From Romanomermis culicivorax (Eukaryota > Nematoda > Enoplea > Mermithida > Mermithidae): DNA of 64,000 nt. The stretch lies in the NCBI GenBank assembly GCA_963922205.1, contig CAWUHX010000128.1, positions 124,001 to 188,000 of the forward strand, written 5' to 3'. Below the pieces are notes generated by a model that made no database searches, was not told where the DNA came from, and was given only the letters and a program-made list of their open reading frames with translations. Position 1 is the stretch's first letter. Each line of letters starts with the position of its first letter. Shown in pieces: positions 44,524 through 56,225 of the stretch. Made by a program: the position numbers and the translations under genes.

Positions 44524-46591
44524 GATGAGTCAGAAAGCAATTCAAATGACGAAAGCTCGGAAGACAAAAGTTCAGTATCAATTAGCGCAAAAATTTCCGA
44601 ACAGGTAAATTTTTATCGCTTGTTTTCAATTTATTCATTCTTTCTTCAGTTTATTTATCGGTTCCTACAATATGAGTTAGTCCGTTTTTGTTCAAATGCT
44701 TTTAAATTATAAAGGCAAGTACTATTTCATATTTTTACGATTTTCTGTTAAACTAATGGATGAAGATAACCTTAAAATTTTTTCCATTGTATATTTATAT
44801 GCCTTAGTGTATTCGATAGAAAAACTAGTGATTTTACATCAACAGTTTTTCGTTTTTGGCTTCGTTTACACTATAATTTCATGATAGTTGTAAACAACAG
44901 TTGCAAATTTGTGCGTACATGATCTCAGCAGTCAATAGAGCATTTTGAATTGCAAATCATGGATTGGATAGTCCATCTCAAAAACTGCAATAATGGTCAT
45001 GTCACTAATTATCGACCTCGATTAGTTTCCAATGTTCTAGACTTGTAAGGCCACAGTTACGAATCTACAAAAAATCTTTTTTTGTAAAGATTTTTTCAGA
45101 TTTGTAACTCCACAAGTTGTCACATGAAATTCTTTTTGGAATTAGTTGCTTATCATCCATAGCGACCAATCAACGCCTTCAGTTGCTTAGCTATTGTTCG
45201 CATTTATGCATTATTTCTCTGTAAACGAAGCCGAATTGTGCGCAGTTTCAGAGTACACATGCTTTTTTTAGGTAAAAATTATATTTTTTTATATCTCATT
45301 GTTTTTCTATTTGTCAGGATAAATCGAGAAATGACTCAAGCCGCCAAAATTCAGAATTGGCGCCTTTACAGGAATCGGCTTTCACCAACTCTGCCGAATT
45401 TCGCGACAAGGTGAATTGAAAATTTTGCTTGTACATGGATCGATAGCACGCTTCGTTTTTAGTTCTGCCATGGTCAAATAATTGTTACAATTGGCAGACG
45501 AATTTACTCATTGAATCATGAGAAAAATTTATAAAACTTACCACCATTAAAAAATCTTAATCCAAAAAACTTCTGCATGCCAGTTAGCAAATGTTTAGTC
45601 CCAAATGCTCTAAGAAGTTTGATTTGTGGTGTAATGAAAATGTGTCAAATGATTGCAGTGCTCAAATCAAAATTTTCCAAACAGAAATAGCTCAGCATTA
45701 ATTAATGGCTCAGCATTCTACTTATCTTCCATTTGTTTTTAGTGTGGAATTTTCCTATTTTTTCAACTCTAAATATCATTCACAATTGAATTTTCCCGCC
45801 AGGATAAATCAGGAATTGATTCGCGGAAACGTGGAATGGAGAATTCGGAAATTCCAAGCAAAGTTTTTCGAATTTCCGAATCCACAAATTCGAACGAAAA
45901 TTCGCCCTTAGCTGTTTGGATCAATATTAATTCATCAATAAGTCAAGAAAATGGTCTAGATTTTAAACGATTTCTCCAAAAATGCGTCCGAGACGTTGTT
46001 GAAAATTTTAGTCTTTATTTCATACCTCGTTTTTTACGAACGGTCCAAATTTCGACTCATCAATTTTTGGTCGTTTGCTTGGATCGATTCTCGTTCGATT
46101 GGCTGCGTGATCAGATCTCCAAAAACAAGTTCGACAATGTAGAATTATCCTTGTTGACGTCCAAAATGGAACCGCAATTTGAATTGATGATCAATTTTTC
46201 GATTTCAAGTAATGTTCTTTAAAGACATTCACTTCAATGTCGAATATGAAGCATGGGGTTTTCAGTTTTTTTTTACTTTTCTCATTTCAATCAGAAAAAT
46301 ATCCTACGAAAATTTATCATTTTATCATGAAAAATTTAAATATTTTGAGCTTTCAACGACGAAACATCAGACCACGTGATAAATTTGCTCGAAAATCAAA
46401 ATCCTCGTTTGAAAATTGATCAATGGAAATTCGTTTCGATGACGCCAGCGAGTGATCAACAAAATGGGTGCAAAATCGTTGAGCTGTTGTTCAAAATTTC
46501 CAATAAACGTCTCTACGAATTGATATTGGCCAATTTTCGTATTTTTTACGATTTGGATCAAATTTTGGTAAAATTGTTGATCAAGATATAG
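44524..46591 (+). CDS. DUF4780-like protein with repeated Ser-rich exons, 5' end not found
   Basis: Exons 44,524-44,604, 45,318-45,410, 45,803-46,208 and 46,350-46,591 (TAG) join in phase (0, 0, 1). The first three each begin GAT-(A/G)A(A/G)-TC after the acceptor and encode acidic Ser-rich starts (DESES, DKSRN, DKSGI), as if one exon had been duplicated. The rest resembles both halves of DUF4780: STHQFLVVCLDRFSFDWLRDQI, then LLENQNPRLKIDQWKF and a VELLFKISNKRLYELI stretch. DUF4780 is a domain of unknown function common in insects. About 273 codons are seen. An in-frame ATG at 44,494 could be a start but more likely lies in an intron. The last acceptor (TTTTGAG) is weak. Confidence 0.65.
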
Positions 46592-47588
46592 ATGCAATAG
46601 ACAAATGATCATTTTTTATGAAAATTAATTTTTTCACATCGATCGAGCTTTTGTTCCATTTTTTATTTAGAAAAGTATCCGGTTTTTTGATTTTGATGTT
46701 ATTGTTAAAATCGTCAATTTTTTTGTAATGAAAATTCACTCATAGTCTGTATTTTTCTTGTCATGAAAAATTTAAAACATTAGAGCAGATGAAGCATTTG
46801 AAGATCAGTTCAATGAACATCATTGCATCTTTGACTTCAGTTTTTTTTGTATTGAATCTCATCTTTTGACCCTAGTTATGTCCTAAGTTGACATGAGGTG
46901 ATCAGAATTGCCACGAGCATAAGTTAATTTTAAACTAGAATGATTTTAAATTTTTCTATCGAAAAAATTGAGAAGTAATCAAGATATCGACAAAAAGAAA
47001 AAAAATTTTCAATTGTAGGGCTAATAACTTGAAATTCGCGTTATTCCACATTGAGAATTTTTCTGGAACAAGTCTAAGCATCAAAAAAAAAGACAGCAGC
47101 AAGAAAAACAAGGCAGTTTTCATTCGAATCATAGTTTGTTTGAGTTAGAAATAATTCTCTGAAGTCGATACTGCTGCTAAACTTATGCTAACCATTATGC
47201 CGCTGAATCTTGAAGTTTCACAATCATGCTTGAAAAGCGTACAATCAAGGCTGCAAGGTGTGTTTTGTACCTGCATAACTATAGTCCTTTCTTGTTGTCT
47301 GCCACCGAGGAAATGAAGCTAAGTACACATTGCTTGTTTGAATACCGCTCGTACGAACAACTATACTGTATTTGAAAATAGAATGTGGCAATCAAAATTA
47401 AAAAGTTAGGAGTAAGATCGTCGTGATAAATTGCTGTGCTGTTCTCAAAAATTCGGCGTGAGCGGATTTTTTCTTAGTGCTGCGAAATTTTCTCGCACTG
47501 GATGGAAATTATCGTTGATAGTGTCATCAGATTTAGTTAAAGAGTTTAGTCACAGTTTAGCGCAGCCAGCCGGTAAATCGATACCCAT
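46592..47588. other. AT-rich DNA, no gene recognised
   Basis: A short plus-strand frame near 47,431-47,590 shares an EFSHSL peptide with the minus-strand frame at 769-963. Otherwise nothing recognisable. Confidence 0.4.
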
Positions 47589-48194
47589 CAGCGTTTTTTT
47601 TGTGCACGGACATTTGTGTGCCAATTGCAGGGTTCATACACAACCTGGAAAACCTGGAAAACACAGGGAATTTTTTTTCAGGTCTGGAAAACCTGGAAAA
47701 CACAGGGAATTTTGTGGAAAAATAATTATTTTGTGTTGAAAAGTAGAGGAAAATCGTCAAATTTTTTCGCCGCGCTGCGGCGAGTTTTCTTATTCGACTA
47801 TGCACATTGAAAGTGAAATTGCTTAAAATCATCGAGTATTTGAGATTGTTTTTTTTAGGTTTTCAACTTCAACTTTTAATTTAGCCTTTAAATTATTACG
47901 TCAAAGTCAGCGTTTCAATTGGATTGTAAGGGTAATATTCGAGAAAACATTCAAACTCCTCATTTATGCCAGAAAATTGGAGACTAATCAATAAAATGTT
48001 TTCGGCTATATAGAGCATTCATATTTGCGAGCGAAAAAAATCGAGTCTGGTCAGGGTGTTTTAAGGTTAATTAGGAGCCATGGCTTCTAAAAACTCTGAG
48101 TGATTCCTAAAAATTTAGGGGCACAAGTAAACATGGCTTATAAAAATTAGACACTAACGACCCTTTTGATTTGGTGAGTTTCCTGTCCGGAGAT

Positions 48195-49552
48195 CAGGGT
48201 TGGCGAGGCTTTGGTTTTTTGGTTTTTGGTTTTTTTGGTTTTTTAAAAAAACCAAAAAATTGGAAAATCTCTGGTTTTTTGGTTTTTTTCCAAAATCATT
48301 GGGAAACTGTTTTTTCACATTAGTCGATCTTCTAGGCATGTTTTGGTGTCTATCTAAATCAACAGAAGAATTAATTTAGTTGAATTGACTTCACTACAAA
48401 ATAGAAAAAAGTCGTATTTTTATGCTACATTTTGTACTCAAAAGATGTAATATTAATTAATCGATATCCTTTGCATCCATCTTGCAAGCACACATTTAGT
48501 ACATGAGTCAATTTTGCTATAATTTGCTCACAAAAAAGTAGATGCTAAATCTTTCGTGGAGTGTACTTCGACCATACGGGGTGACATCCATTGATCCATA
48601 TCATCATCAAAATGTTATTGAATTTGATTGAGTTTAATATCCTGAATCTATTGTTACAGTAACCTTTTTAATTTTCTTGCTCGAAATTTCAAAATATAAA
48701 TGAGACAACAATAATAAAGTTTTATACAGATCAGTTAAGCATACTGTAGGTTGACAAAGAGAAGAGCTTTTGAGTGGCTCATTTTTATGTGACTTGATGT
48801 CGCTGCTAAGTAGAAAAAGTCTTACAAAAATATGTATCTATCATGCAAACGAGAATAATAATAAGACCCATTTGCTGTAGTTATAGCTCCCAGACAGGTT
48901 TGAAAAGCAAAAATTTGGAAACATCTGAAATGTCTATGTGTGACCTTCAACTGCAGTTTGTAATATTAATAACATATGTAATAATCTATCAATTTAAAAC
49001 CCTCTTATCGAAAACGGTATACTTAAAAGTAGTGTCATTTCAGCTTTCCTGTGGACATGTGTATATATGTCATGCATTGATACAATTCTGTGGTTGATTT
49101 CTTATGAGTTCTGACTATGTAGGCATTTCCCTTTATTTGTAATTTTTCTTATTTTCCTTGCATTCGCCCCTTACATATCGCATGCTCTGTTCCATTTTTG
49201 CTTTTCTTATGTTCTTCACTCATCGTTCCTCTCTTATGTGCCCACTATTACTGTATTTCTATTGCTATAATAAGGATTTCCTATAGCATAAAATTATGAC
49301 ACTTCCGATAAAATTAATACTTCTAGCTGCCATTTTACGGCTCCCTAACTAGTCTTGGATTACAGGGAGCTTCCAGCAGTTTTTTACATAGTTATTTTGA
49401 TGTACCAAACATGATAAAGAATTAAACCAGAAAAAAACCACTAAAAAACCATAGAAAAACCAAAAAAAACCATTAAAAAACCATAAAAAACAACTAAAAA
49501 ACCAAAAAACCAGAAAGTCAAAATTTCAAAAGTTTGGTTTTTGCCAACCCTG
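48195..49552. mobile_element. hAT-like element (TIR CAGGGTTGGC) with GGTTTTTT arrays
   Basis: CAGGGTTGGCGAGG at the left, inverse ...TTTTTGCCAACCCTG at the right, and the perfect 8-bp duplication CCGGAGAT (48,187-48,194 and 49,553-49,560). Subterminal GGTTTTTTGG and AAAAAACCA tandem arrays face each other. CAGGGTTGGC is a common type of hAT terminus. No transposase remains. Confidence 0.9.
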
Positions 49553-50140
49553 CCGGAGATGCATTCTTATGCGTTTTTAAGAAAACATATCGAAAATTTT
49601 CCGGCGCTCCGCGCTGGATTTCAAGTCACTTATGATTCTTGTTATCATTTCTGTTGTGCGGTTGGAAAATGTCGGCCTAGCTTACGCTGGCTTATAGCTT
49701 TTAAACATCAGCATGTTATGGATGAATGTTTGACCTTGTATTGTTTTTTCAGATATTTGACTAAAACCTAGATTTTTCTAGATTATTTCCACAAAATCAT
49801 TTTGTGGTTCCTTAGAATTTTCGACTTTCGTGAAGATAACTTTTTGCATTGGGAAAATGATTAAGCGTGGGACAATAGCAGAGGATCTTCTGTCTGAAAA
49901 AGTCATTCAATTCATTGCTGCTTGCTTAATTTTTGAATTTTAGTATGCCTGACTGAAAACATGTTGAATTCAATGAAAAATTAAACTTGTCAGGCAGGAA
50001 ATAGACATTAAAAATGGTCATTTTCCAACGATATAGAATATCAAAATCCAAATTTTTTCTGATGCTCTGCACCGCATTAATTACCGATCGATATCCAAGT
50101 CCGAAGTAAAATATCTATCACACTTTTTCATGGTTTATAC

Positions 50141-51081
50141 CAGTGTTTTTTTGCACTGTGCAAAGCTTTTTCCGCTCGTGCAAAACTCAGATTTTTTGCA
50201 CCGTGCAAAAAAATATTTATTAAGTGTGAAAAAAATTTGGTGTTTTCATATAGAAAAGATGGAATTCGGTGCATTTTAGTAGGTGCAAATCTCAAAATTT
50301 TCCGGCGCTTCGCGCCGGTTATAACTTTAATAAGCATTATTATTTATTTCCTAGCGCAGGCGCAGCTTCTAGCATGTCTATACCTTCACTTATTACTTAA
50401 TCTATTTTCATCATCCTAAACGTATTATCTCATGTTTTAATTGGTAATCTTCAATATTTTATCTTGATATTTAATGAAGATTCACATTTTTTCCTTGACA
50501 CATTTTTAGGGAAGGATCAATACGTAACTTTTTGAAGCCATTATTCCTTTCTTAACGTAAAATCAATTCCGAAGCTTCATGGAAGAAGTTTTCGGAAATT
50601 TCTACTCTTTCCTTCATATATATCTTTTTGGCCAAGTTCATGAGAGTTAACGAATAAATTACTGGTTTAAAAATTTTTCAAATAATTAAGTTCTAAAAAT
50701 TACGGCTTTGAACACTGAATTCAAATCTAATTCTTGAAATAAATGTTCAGAAAATTGATTTCCTAGTGTCGCTGAATGTCAATACCGAAAAAATTTTTCC
50801 GGCGCTTGGCGCCGGAAACATTACTATCTTTTTTGGGCTCTCACTTGTCATCAAGAGGACTTAACCGTCAATTTCTCATGTAATTCAAAGTCATTATGTG
50901 CGAAAGCCCAGTGACGAGAAAAACACTGATGTGGAAAAAAATTTGACTTCTTTATTTGTGGAAGAAAAGTTTGTGGAAAAATGTGACTATTTATTTAGCG
51001 TACAAAAAATTTTTTGGCGTGCAAAACTTTTTTGGTGATTTTTTTGCACCGTGCAAAACAGCTCGTGCAAAAAAAACACTG
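50141..51081. mobile_element. hAT-like element with GTGCAAA arrays
   Basis: CAGTGTTTTTTTGCAC at the left and GTGCAAAAAAAACACTG at the right. Flanks GTTTATAC and GTTTATAT form an 8-bp duplication with one mismatch. Its core (50,280-50,880) is one of the best copies of the dispersed hairpin repeat, with CCGGCGCTTCGCGCCGG near 50,302 and CCGGCGCTTGGCGCCGG near 50,800. Confidence 0.85.
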
Positions 51082-51497
51082 GTTTATATATATCATAAAT
51101 AATTATGATTGGTAAATTACTGGCTCTTGATATACGAAAACGTTAGAAAAATGTATTAAGGCTTCCACCAATCAAATGGTGAAAAGATCACGATTGATCA
51201 TCGGTAGCTGCATAAGAATGTGCTGAAAAATTGATTTTCCAACGTTTTAGAGGCCTCGGAATCAGAATTTTTCGGCGCTAGGTTGCGCAATAATTTGAAA
51301 TAAATTTTTTGATTTAGTACTCTATTTTTGATTATACTTTAGCTCACACATATTTCTATTATTCAGTATTTTTCTTCAGGATAGTATATTTCATCATAAT
51401 AAAAACCTGGAAAAATTGTATTTGTCAACCTGGAAAACCTGGAAAACACAGGGAATTTTTTTTCTCCAACTTTGTATGAACCCTGAATTGGCACAAG

Positions 51498-51735
51498 CAT
51501 ACCTGTACTTGAATGGGTTGGGGGGGACCACCCGCCCCCCCAGCTCGGCCAACCCTATACCCAAAATCATTCCCCCCCAACCCCCCCCCCCAGTTTGGAA
51601 AAAATTAAAAAAATTTTCGAAAAAGTGTATGTTTTTTGGCCTTTTTGGGGAAAAATTTCGACTTTTTCCTACCCCCCCCCCAAATTTCGGATTTACCCCC
51701 CCCCCCTCCAGCTGGTCACAGGTCTTACAGGTATG
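51498..51735. mobile_element. Poly-G family element
   Basis: CATACCTGTACTTG to TCTTACAGGTATG with the perfect 8-bp duplication GGCACAAG (51,490-51,497 and 51,736-51,743). Confidence 0.9.
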
Positions 51736-53597
51736 GGCACAAGGGGCCAAAAAAATTTGTGCCAATGGCACAAAATATTTTCTTTCACTAGAGACATACT
51801 GAAAACTGCGGAAAAGTTTAAGGCCAAAACTTTGATTAAAAGTTAACATTTAACGCATTAATTTTTTGTGAAAATCGTGCCCAACTTATTTTTCAGTTAA
51901 CCATGCCAGCGAGAAAAGAAAAAACTGTGCAACAAAATAGTTCACCAAATCCCAAAAAGAAATGGAATCCTGAGACAATTTGAACAACTCTGGAATTGTT
52001 CAGGAAGTTCAAATGTATTCAATTTTCGACTACGAACGAATATCTATATAATGTACATTTAACAACCATGTAATGACTAGAGAAAATAAAGTCGAAAATC
52101 GTGTTAATTTTTGATCGAAACATTGTACCATTATCAACGATATTGATTTTTCTATTCGAATCAATCAAACACAAAAAGAATTTCACTTTTAAATCAGAAT
52201 CTGATTGTATGAAGAGAGAATATTCAGAAATTTTTTTCACTCATTAGTCTTGACATCACAGCCTATAAAGTTTGCTGCAACGATACTAATACACTGTTCG
52301 AAGAGAAATCGTTTGCGTTTGGGTCAGATATACGAATAGGAAATATTATATTCATTGATTCGGCGCGAAGCGCCGAAAATTTTTTGCATTTTCAGCCCCT
52401 GAAAAGTCTAAAAATCAAGGAAATTTAATGTTTGACCAGCCAAAAAGTTTGTGCCAATTGACTTGGCACAAACACTCAAAATTTTTTGTGCCATTCCAAA
52501 TTTATTTGTGCCAAAAACCATGTTTTGGGACAAACAAAAATCAGTGTTTTAAAAAAAATTGTTTTGGCACAAAAAAAAACTCAGTGTCAAAAAACTCAGT
52601 TTTAATTGATTATGAAGGTTCATTTTCCAGCGTTTTAGAAAGTGAAAATCCAAAAATTTTTCCGGCGTATTCAAAATCCATAATTTTTTCCGGCGTATTT
52701 CAACACTCATCCATAATGTTAAAGTCTGCTGCGATAATACATTCGAATGGAATTTGCTCGCATTCAAGACTAATAAAAGGAGTTAATATTATACTCACAT
52801 TTTCAGCCCCTAAAATGGCTAAAAATCATAGAAATTTAGCTTTAGGCCTGTCAAAAAGTTTGTGCCAGTTGGCACAAATGCTCGAAATTTTTTGTGCCAT
52901 TCCAAATTTTTTGTGTGCCAAAAACCATGTTTTGGCACAAAAAAACACTGTACCCAAGCATTTTGATGTTTTTTGAGTCAGAAACCTGCAAAAATGAGAA
53001 AAAATTGGGAAAATTCTGGTTATGTTAGTAAAAATGAGCTGATAAAGAATATATTAGTGTTCCACCAGAGCAGAGAAAGCATGTTGTTAAGGATAGAGTT
53101 CTCATGAATTGGTTCGCTATCAACATTTCTTTGGTTCCAATTAGAATTATCCAATTTTGCTTACTTCTTAGTCCTGCAAAATTTTTGCACTTTCACACTC
53201 TAAAATGTTGCAAAATTAACTTTCATAATGTTCAGAAATCAAACTGATGAAGTTTCCCATTCGGGTCTGAACTGTCGGAAAAATTTTCGAGTTTTTGTAT
53301 TCTAAAACGCTGGAAAATAAATCTCTCCAACAGATACATCCCTGAACAGGAGTTCTAAAATCAAGTCTAGAATGATGTCTTAATTTCCATTTATACTAAG
53401 CGTAAAAGTCCTCATTGCAAACGTTTGAAAAATTCCAAGCGTCGAGAGATGCCGACCAGAGTAATAACCCCCTCCCTATTCGGCAGTGTAAATTAATTTC
53501 TGTTGTAAAGTTGTTTTTTCCTGTCTCCATATAGCTAGTATGTGAAGTGTAAATATCAAATTGAAAGGCGAAGAATTATTTTGCGATATTCAATAAA

Positions 53598-56225
53598 ATG
53601 TCAAAGGAAAATGGGTTAGTAAGTTTAAATTCACAATTTACAGTGTAAACTTTTCATTTTATATGATTATGGACATTTTTCACGTTTAGCAATTGTTCAA
53701 GGATTATGTAACCGTCGAAAGTTTGAGCAGCGAACATGGTTTTTAAGTACATCATAGGAACTTCACAGTTTACAACTTTTTCATTTTCACAAACTTTTCA
53801 GGAAGCCACAAAAAGCGTTTTTCAGCAATTTGCACCCGTTTTACATTTCAATTGCTGTGATTTCAATGCCATCTGTATCACAATCAGAATTTCAAAATTA
53901 ACGACGGGTTGGTGCAAAAAATAGTGAAACTGAAACTTCGCACCATTGTGTTTTTTTCTTCCGCTACAGATTCAAATTTCTCATAATTTCCTCGTCGGAA
54001 GAATACCTGGAAAAATTCGAATCCATACTCGCTGATCACATTTTACATGCTGCTCAGGTTGACATTTTGTTTCACGGCCGCCATTACATAGTTTGCACCA
54101 ATGCCAAGGGCGACTGAAAAGTTAGTTTACACTTAGTTTCTTCCAGAAGTTCGGCTTGTCACTTGATAAATTGTTACCTTTGGGAAGCCTAGAGTATTTA
54201 CAAGAATTTACACTGCATGAATTCTGCATTTTACACTCTTCCTATGTCCAGGCTGTCCACCGTACCTGGAAAACCTGGAAAAGTCAGGGATTTCAGAATG
54301 CACCTGGAAAGCCTGGAAAACCTGGAAAAGTCAGGGAATTTCAGAATATTTCAACAGTTTTCGAGCATCTTGAATTACGCTGTTTTCAAAGACTTTCTTC
54401 AAACTTTAATCTATTTTCTGATAATTAATCAAAACACTACTAAATTGAGGCTATAAAAAGTTTCTTCTACGAAAATATTACAAAAAATTCAATGATAAAA
54501 ATCAAATTAACACACAAACAAAATAATCACTTCACAAGCTGATACGTGTTTTAAATAATTCGATGAAGCCTCTCGTCAAGCCATTGTCCAAGTACACACA
54601 TTAACTACGTTTATATTTTATATGTCTACCAAACACATATTAATGGGTTTGGAGTTAGAGCGCAGAAACCCGTCCTTAGGACTTTTCACAAAAATTCACG
54701 CAAGGGATTTTTCTGACAGGATCACTGGGAGCGTAAAGGGTATTGGTTTGCTTAATGATCACTATTTAGAATTCTCCATGCGCCAGAGTGATGAACTCAC
54801 TGTGTCTTTTGATTACAACTCCTAATACCATAAGACAAGCCATATTTTATATTTTTAAGATTTTCTGCTAAGCAATATGTCATTCAAGAGTGAAAATTTG
54901 TAAAACTTGACAAGAATTTTTGAGTAAAAAATTCTTCAACAAAGACTAGTGCAAACGATTTCAAAGACAGTGTTAATTTTTCGATTTACGAGCATTCAAT
55001 AAAAACAGACTATAGTGCATTTCAGTTGTTATAGCATAGATGGTATTTGTTTATTAACTCAAAGACCGTAGGAGTCATTGTTTTCTTGAGCCTAAGAAGA
55101 ATTTTCTGGAAGATTATTCAAGCTTCAAACATTTTCACCAAAAGCCACAATTTTCACGGATTCACATATCAAAATCTTGATGAAAAAAACCTGTTGATTC
55201 ATCTCAATGGAGTTTGAAAAGCAAAAGATATGTTTCAAAATTGTTGCACTTTCGAGTAATAGTGTAGCTCGAAAAATTGCTCTTCGACAATGACCCACTG
55301 GTATCACAAATGTATGCTGATGCTGTTGTACTGAAATATGTACAATGATGATCAATGTATTTCCAGAAAATCTGAATTCTCAGGCTCCTGGTCATTGCCA
55401 TCACTAACATCAGATTCAGTTTAACCTGCAACACTTCGATGGCATGCAAAGAACCAATCAAATCCAAGCCTTAGGTGAAAAATATAAACTTCTTGTCAAT
55501 ATAACGCTGCTAATATCAGAGTAAAATCGCAGGTTATTTTTATATCTTTTTCACCAACTTTTTACCCAACTTTTGCCCTACCCACCTTCTGTAATCTGGA
55601 TATGGGTAAAATCATGGGTTATTTTTTTCTACCGACGATTTTACCCGTCTTTAACCCATGATCTTACCCCCGATTCTACCCGATTTTTACCCAGCCTTAA
55701 CCTACAATTCTACCCAAGATTTTACTCTTAGTCTTACCCACGTTTAACCCACTTTCTGTAATTTGGGCCTTAGAAGTCAAAAAATTGCAGCATAAGAAAC
55801 GTCATCTAGAAGAAACTGTGATATCAGAAAACAATGCTATTGATTTGCAAATTGCAGAGTTGAAGAAATTTATATAGTCATTCTATTGACATTATGTGTT
55901 TAGCGAATAAACAGTGAAAATGCTCATTTCATTTTTATTGAAAGCACTTGTGTTTGAAACAAAATCAATAAATACCTGGAAATTGTGAAAAAAAATCTGG
56001 AGAAAACCTGTAGAAGTCAGGGAATTTCATTATGGAAAAGTGGTGGACACCCTGTATGTCTTTTTTCGAAAAGTTAGCATAATTGTCAGACTTTCCACTC
56101 CATATAATCTGTTGTTTACATTCCACAAGTTGAGATTAGATCAAGTTCAGAAGTTTGAATATTTGCTGTACTCATCTGAATTTCTCCAGATTCGAAATGA
56201 ACTAGAATGGAAGTTCTATGTTTGA
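53598..56225 (+). pseudogene. Unrecognised multi-exon gene (F-box-associated-like) broken by a 1.8-kb transposon
   Basis: Likely exons: 53,598-53,618 (ATG, seven codons, GTAAGT donor); 53,690 to 53,706 or 53,738; 53,802 to about 53,890; 53,970-54,090; and 54,147-54,248 continuing at 56,061-56,225 (TGA). The 3/4 junction could not be resolved. The peptides alternate short strands and helices (SSEEYLEKFESILADHIL, LPLGSLEYLQEFTLHEF), a look similar to the substrate-binding halves of worm F-box proteins; that comparison is weak. The last coding exon is open on both sides of the transposon at 54,249-56,054, and both copies of its TATGTC duplication are read as Tyr-Val, so exact removal would restore one frame. 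As it stands the exon is interrupted unless the insert is spliced out. Confidence 0.6.
54249..56054. mobile_element. Transposon with CAGG(C/G)TGTCCACC ends inside a coding exon
   Basis: CAGGCTGTCCACC at the left and GGTGGACACCCTG at the right are inverted repeats. TATGTC is duplicated at 54,243-54,248 and 56,055-56,060. Subterminal ACCTGGAAAACCTGGAAAAGTC blocks relate it to the transposon at 47,628-51,485. The 5-6-bp duplication excludes a standard hAT. It carries a 67-codon plus-strand frame (54,622-54,825) with no known domain and a field of TTTTACCC-type repeats at 55,545-55,760. Confidence 0.85.

Larger units (their letters stand above)
47628..51485. mobile_element. Transposon with CAGGGTTCATACA inverted ends, itself carrying two hAT-like elements
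   Basis: CAGGGTTCATACA at the left and TGTATGAACCCTG at the right are exact inverted repeats. AATTG is duplicated at 47,623-47,627 and 51,486-51,490. Next to each end lies a direct AACCTGGAAAACCTGGAAAA block. The 5-bp duplication does not fit hAT. Removing the two nested elements leaves about 1.5 kb with no recognisable transposase. Confidence 0.82.
47589..52950. mobile_element. GTGCCA-family element expanded by nested insertions
   Basis: It starts CAGCGTTTTTTTTGTGC at 47,589 and probably ends AAAAAAACACTG at 52,950. Flanking TACCCAT and TACCCAA are an imperfect duplication. Inside are the 3.86-kb transposon (47,628-51,485) and a poly-G element (51,498-51,735). The right third (51,740-52,950) shares long stretches with 30,597-31,198 and 32,440-33,495, including a hairpin near 52,362 and dense TGGCAC arrays. 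Confidence 0.65.

Noticed and set aside
47616..47810. Collagen-like Gly-Lys-Pro-Gly-Lys peptides here and at 54,156-54,456
   Set aside because: They are translations of the CCTGGAAAACCTGGAAAA blocks at transposon ends.
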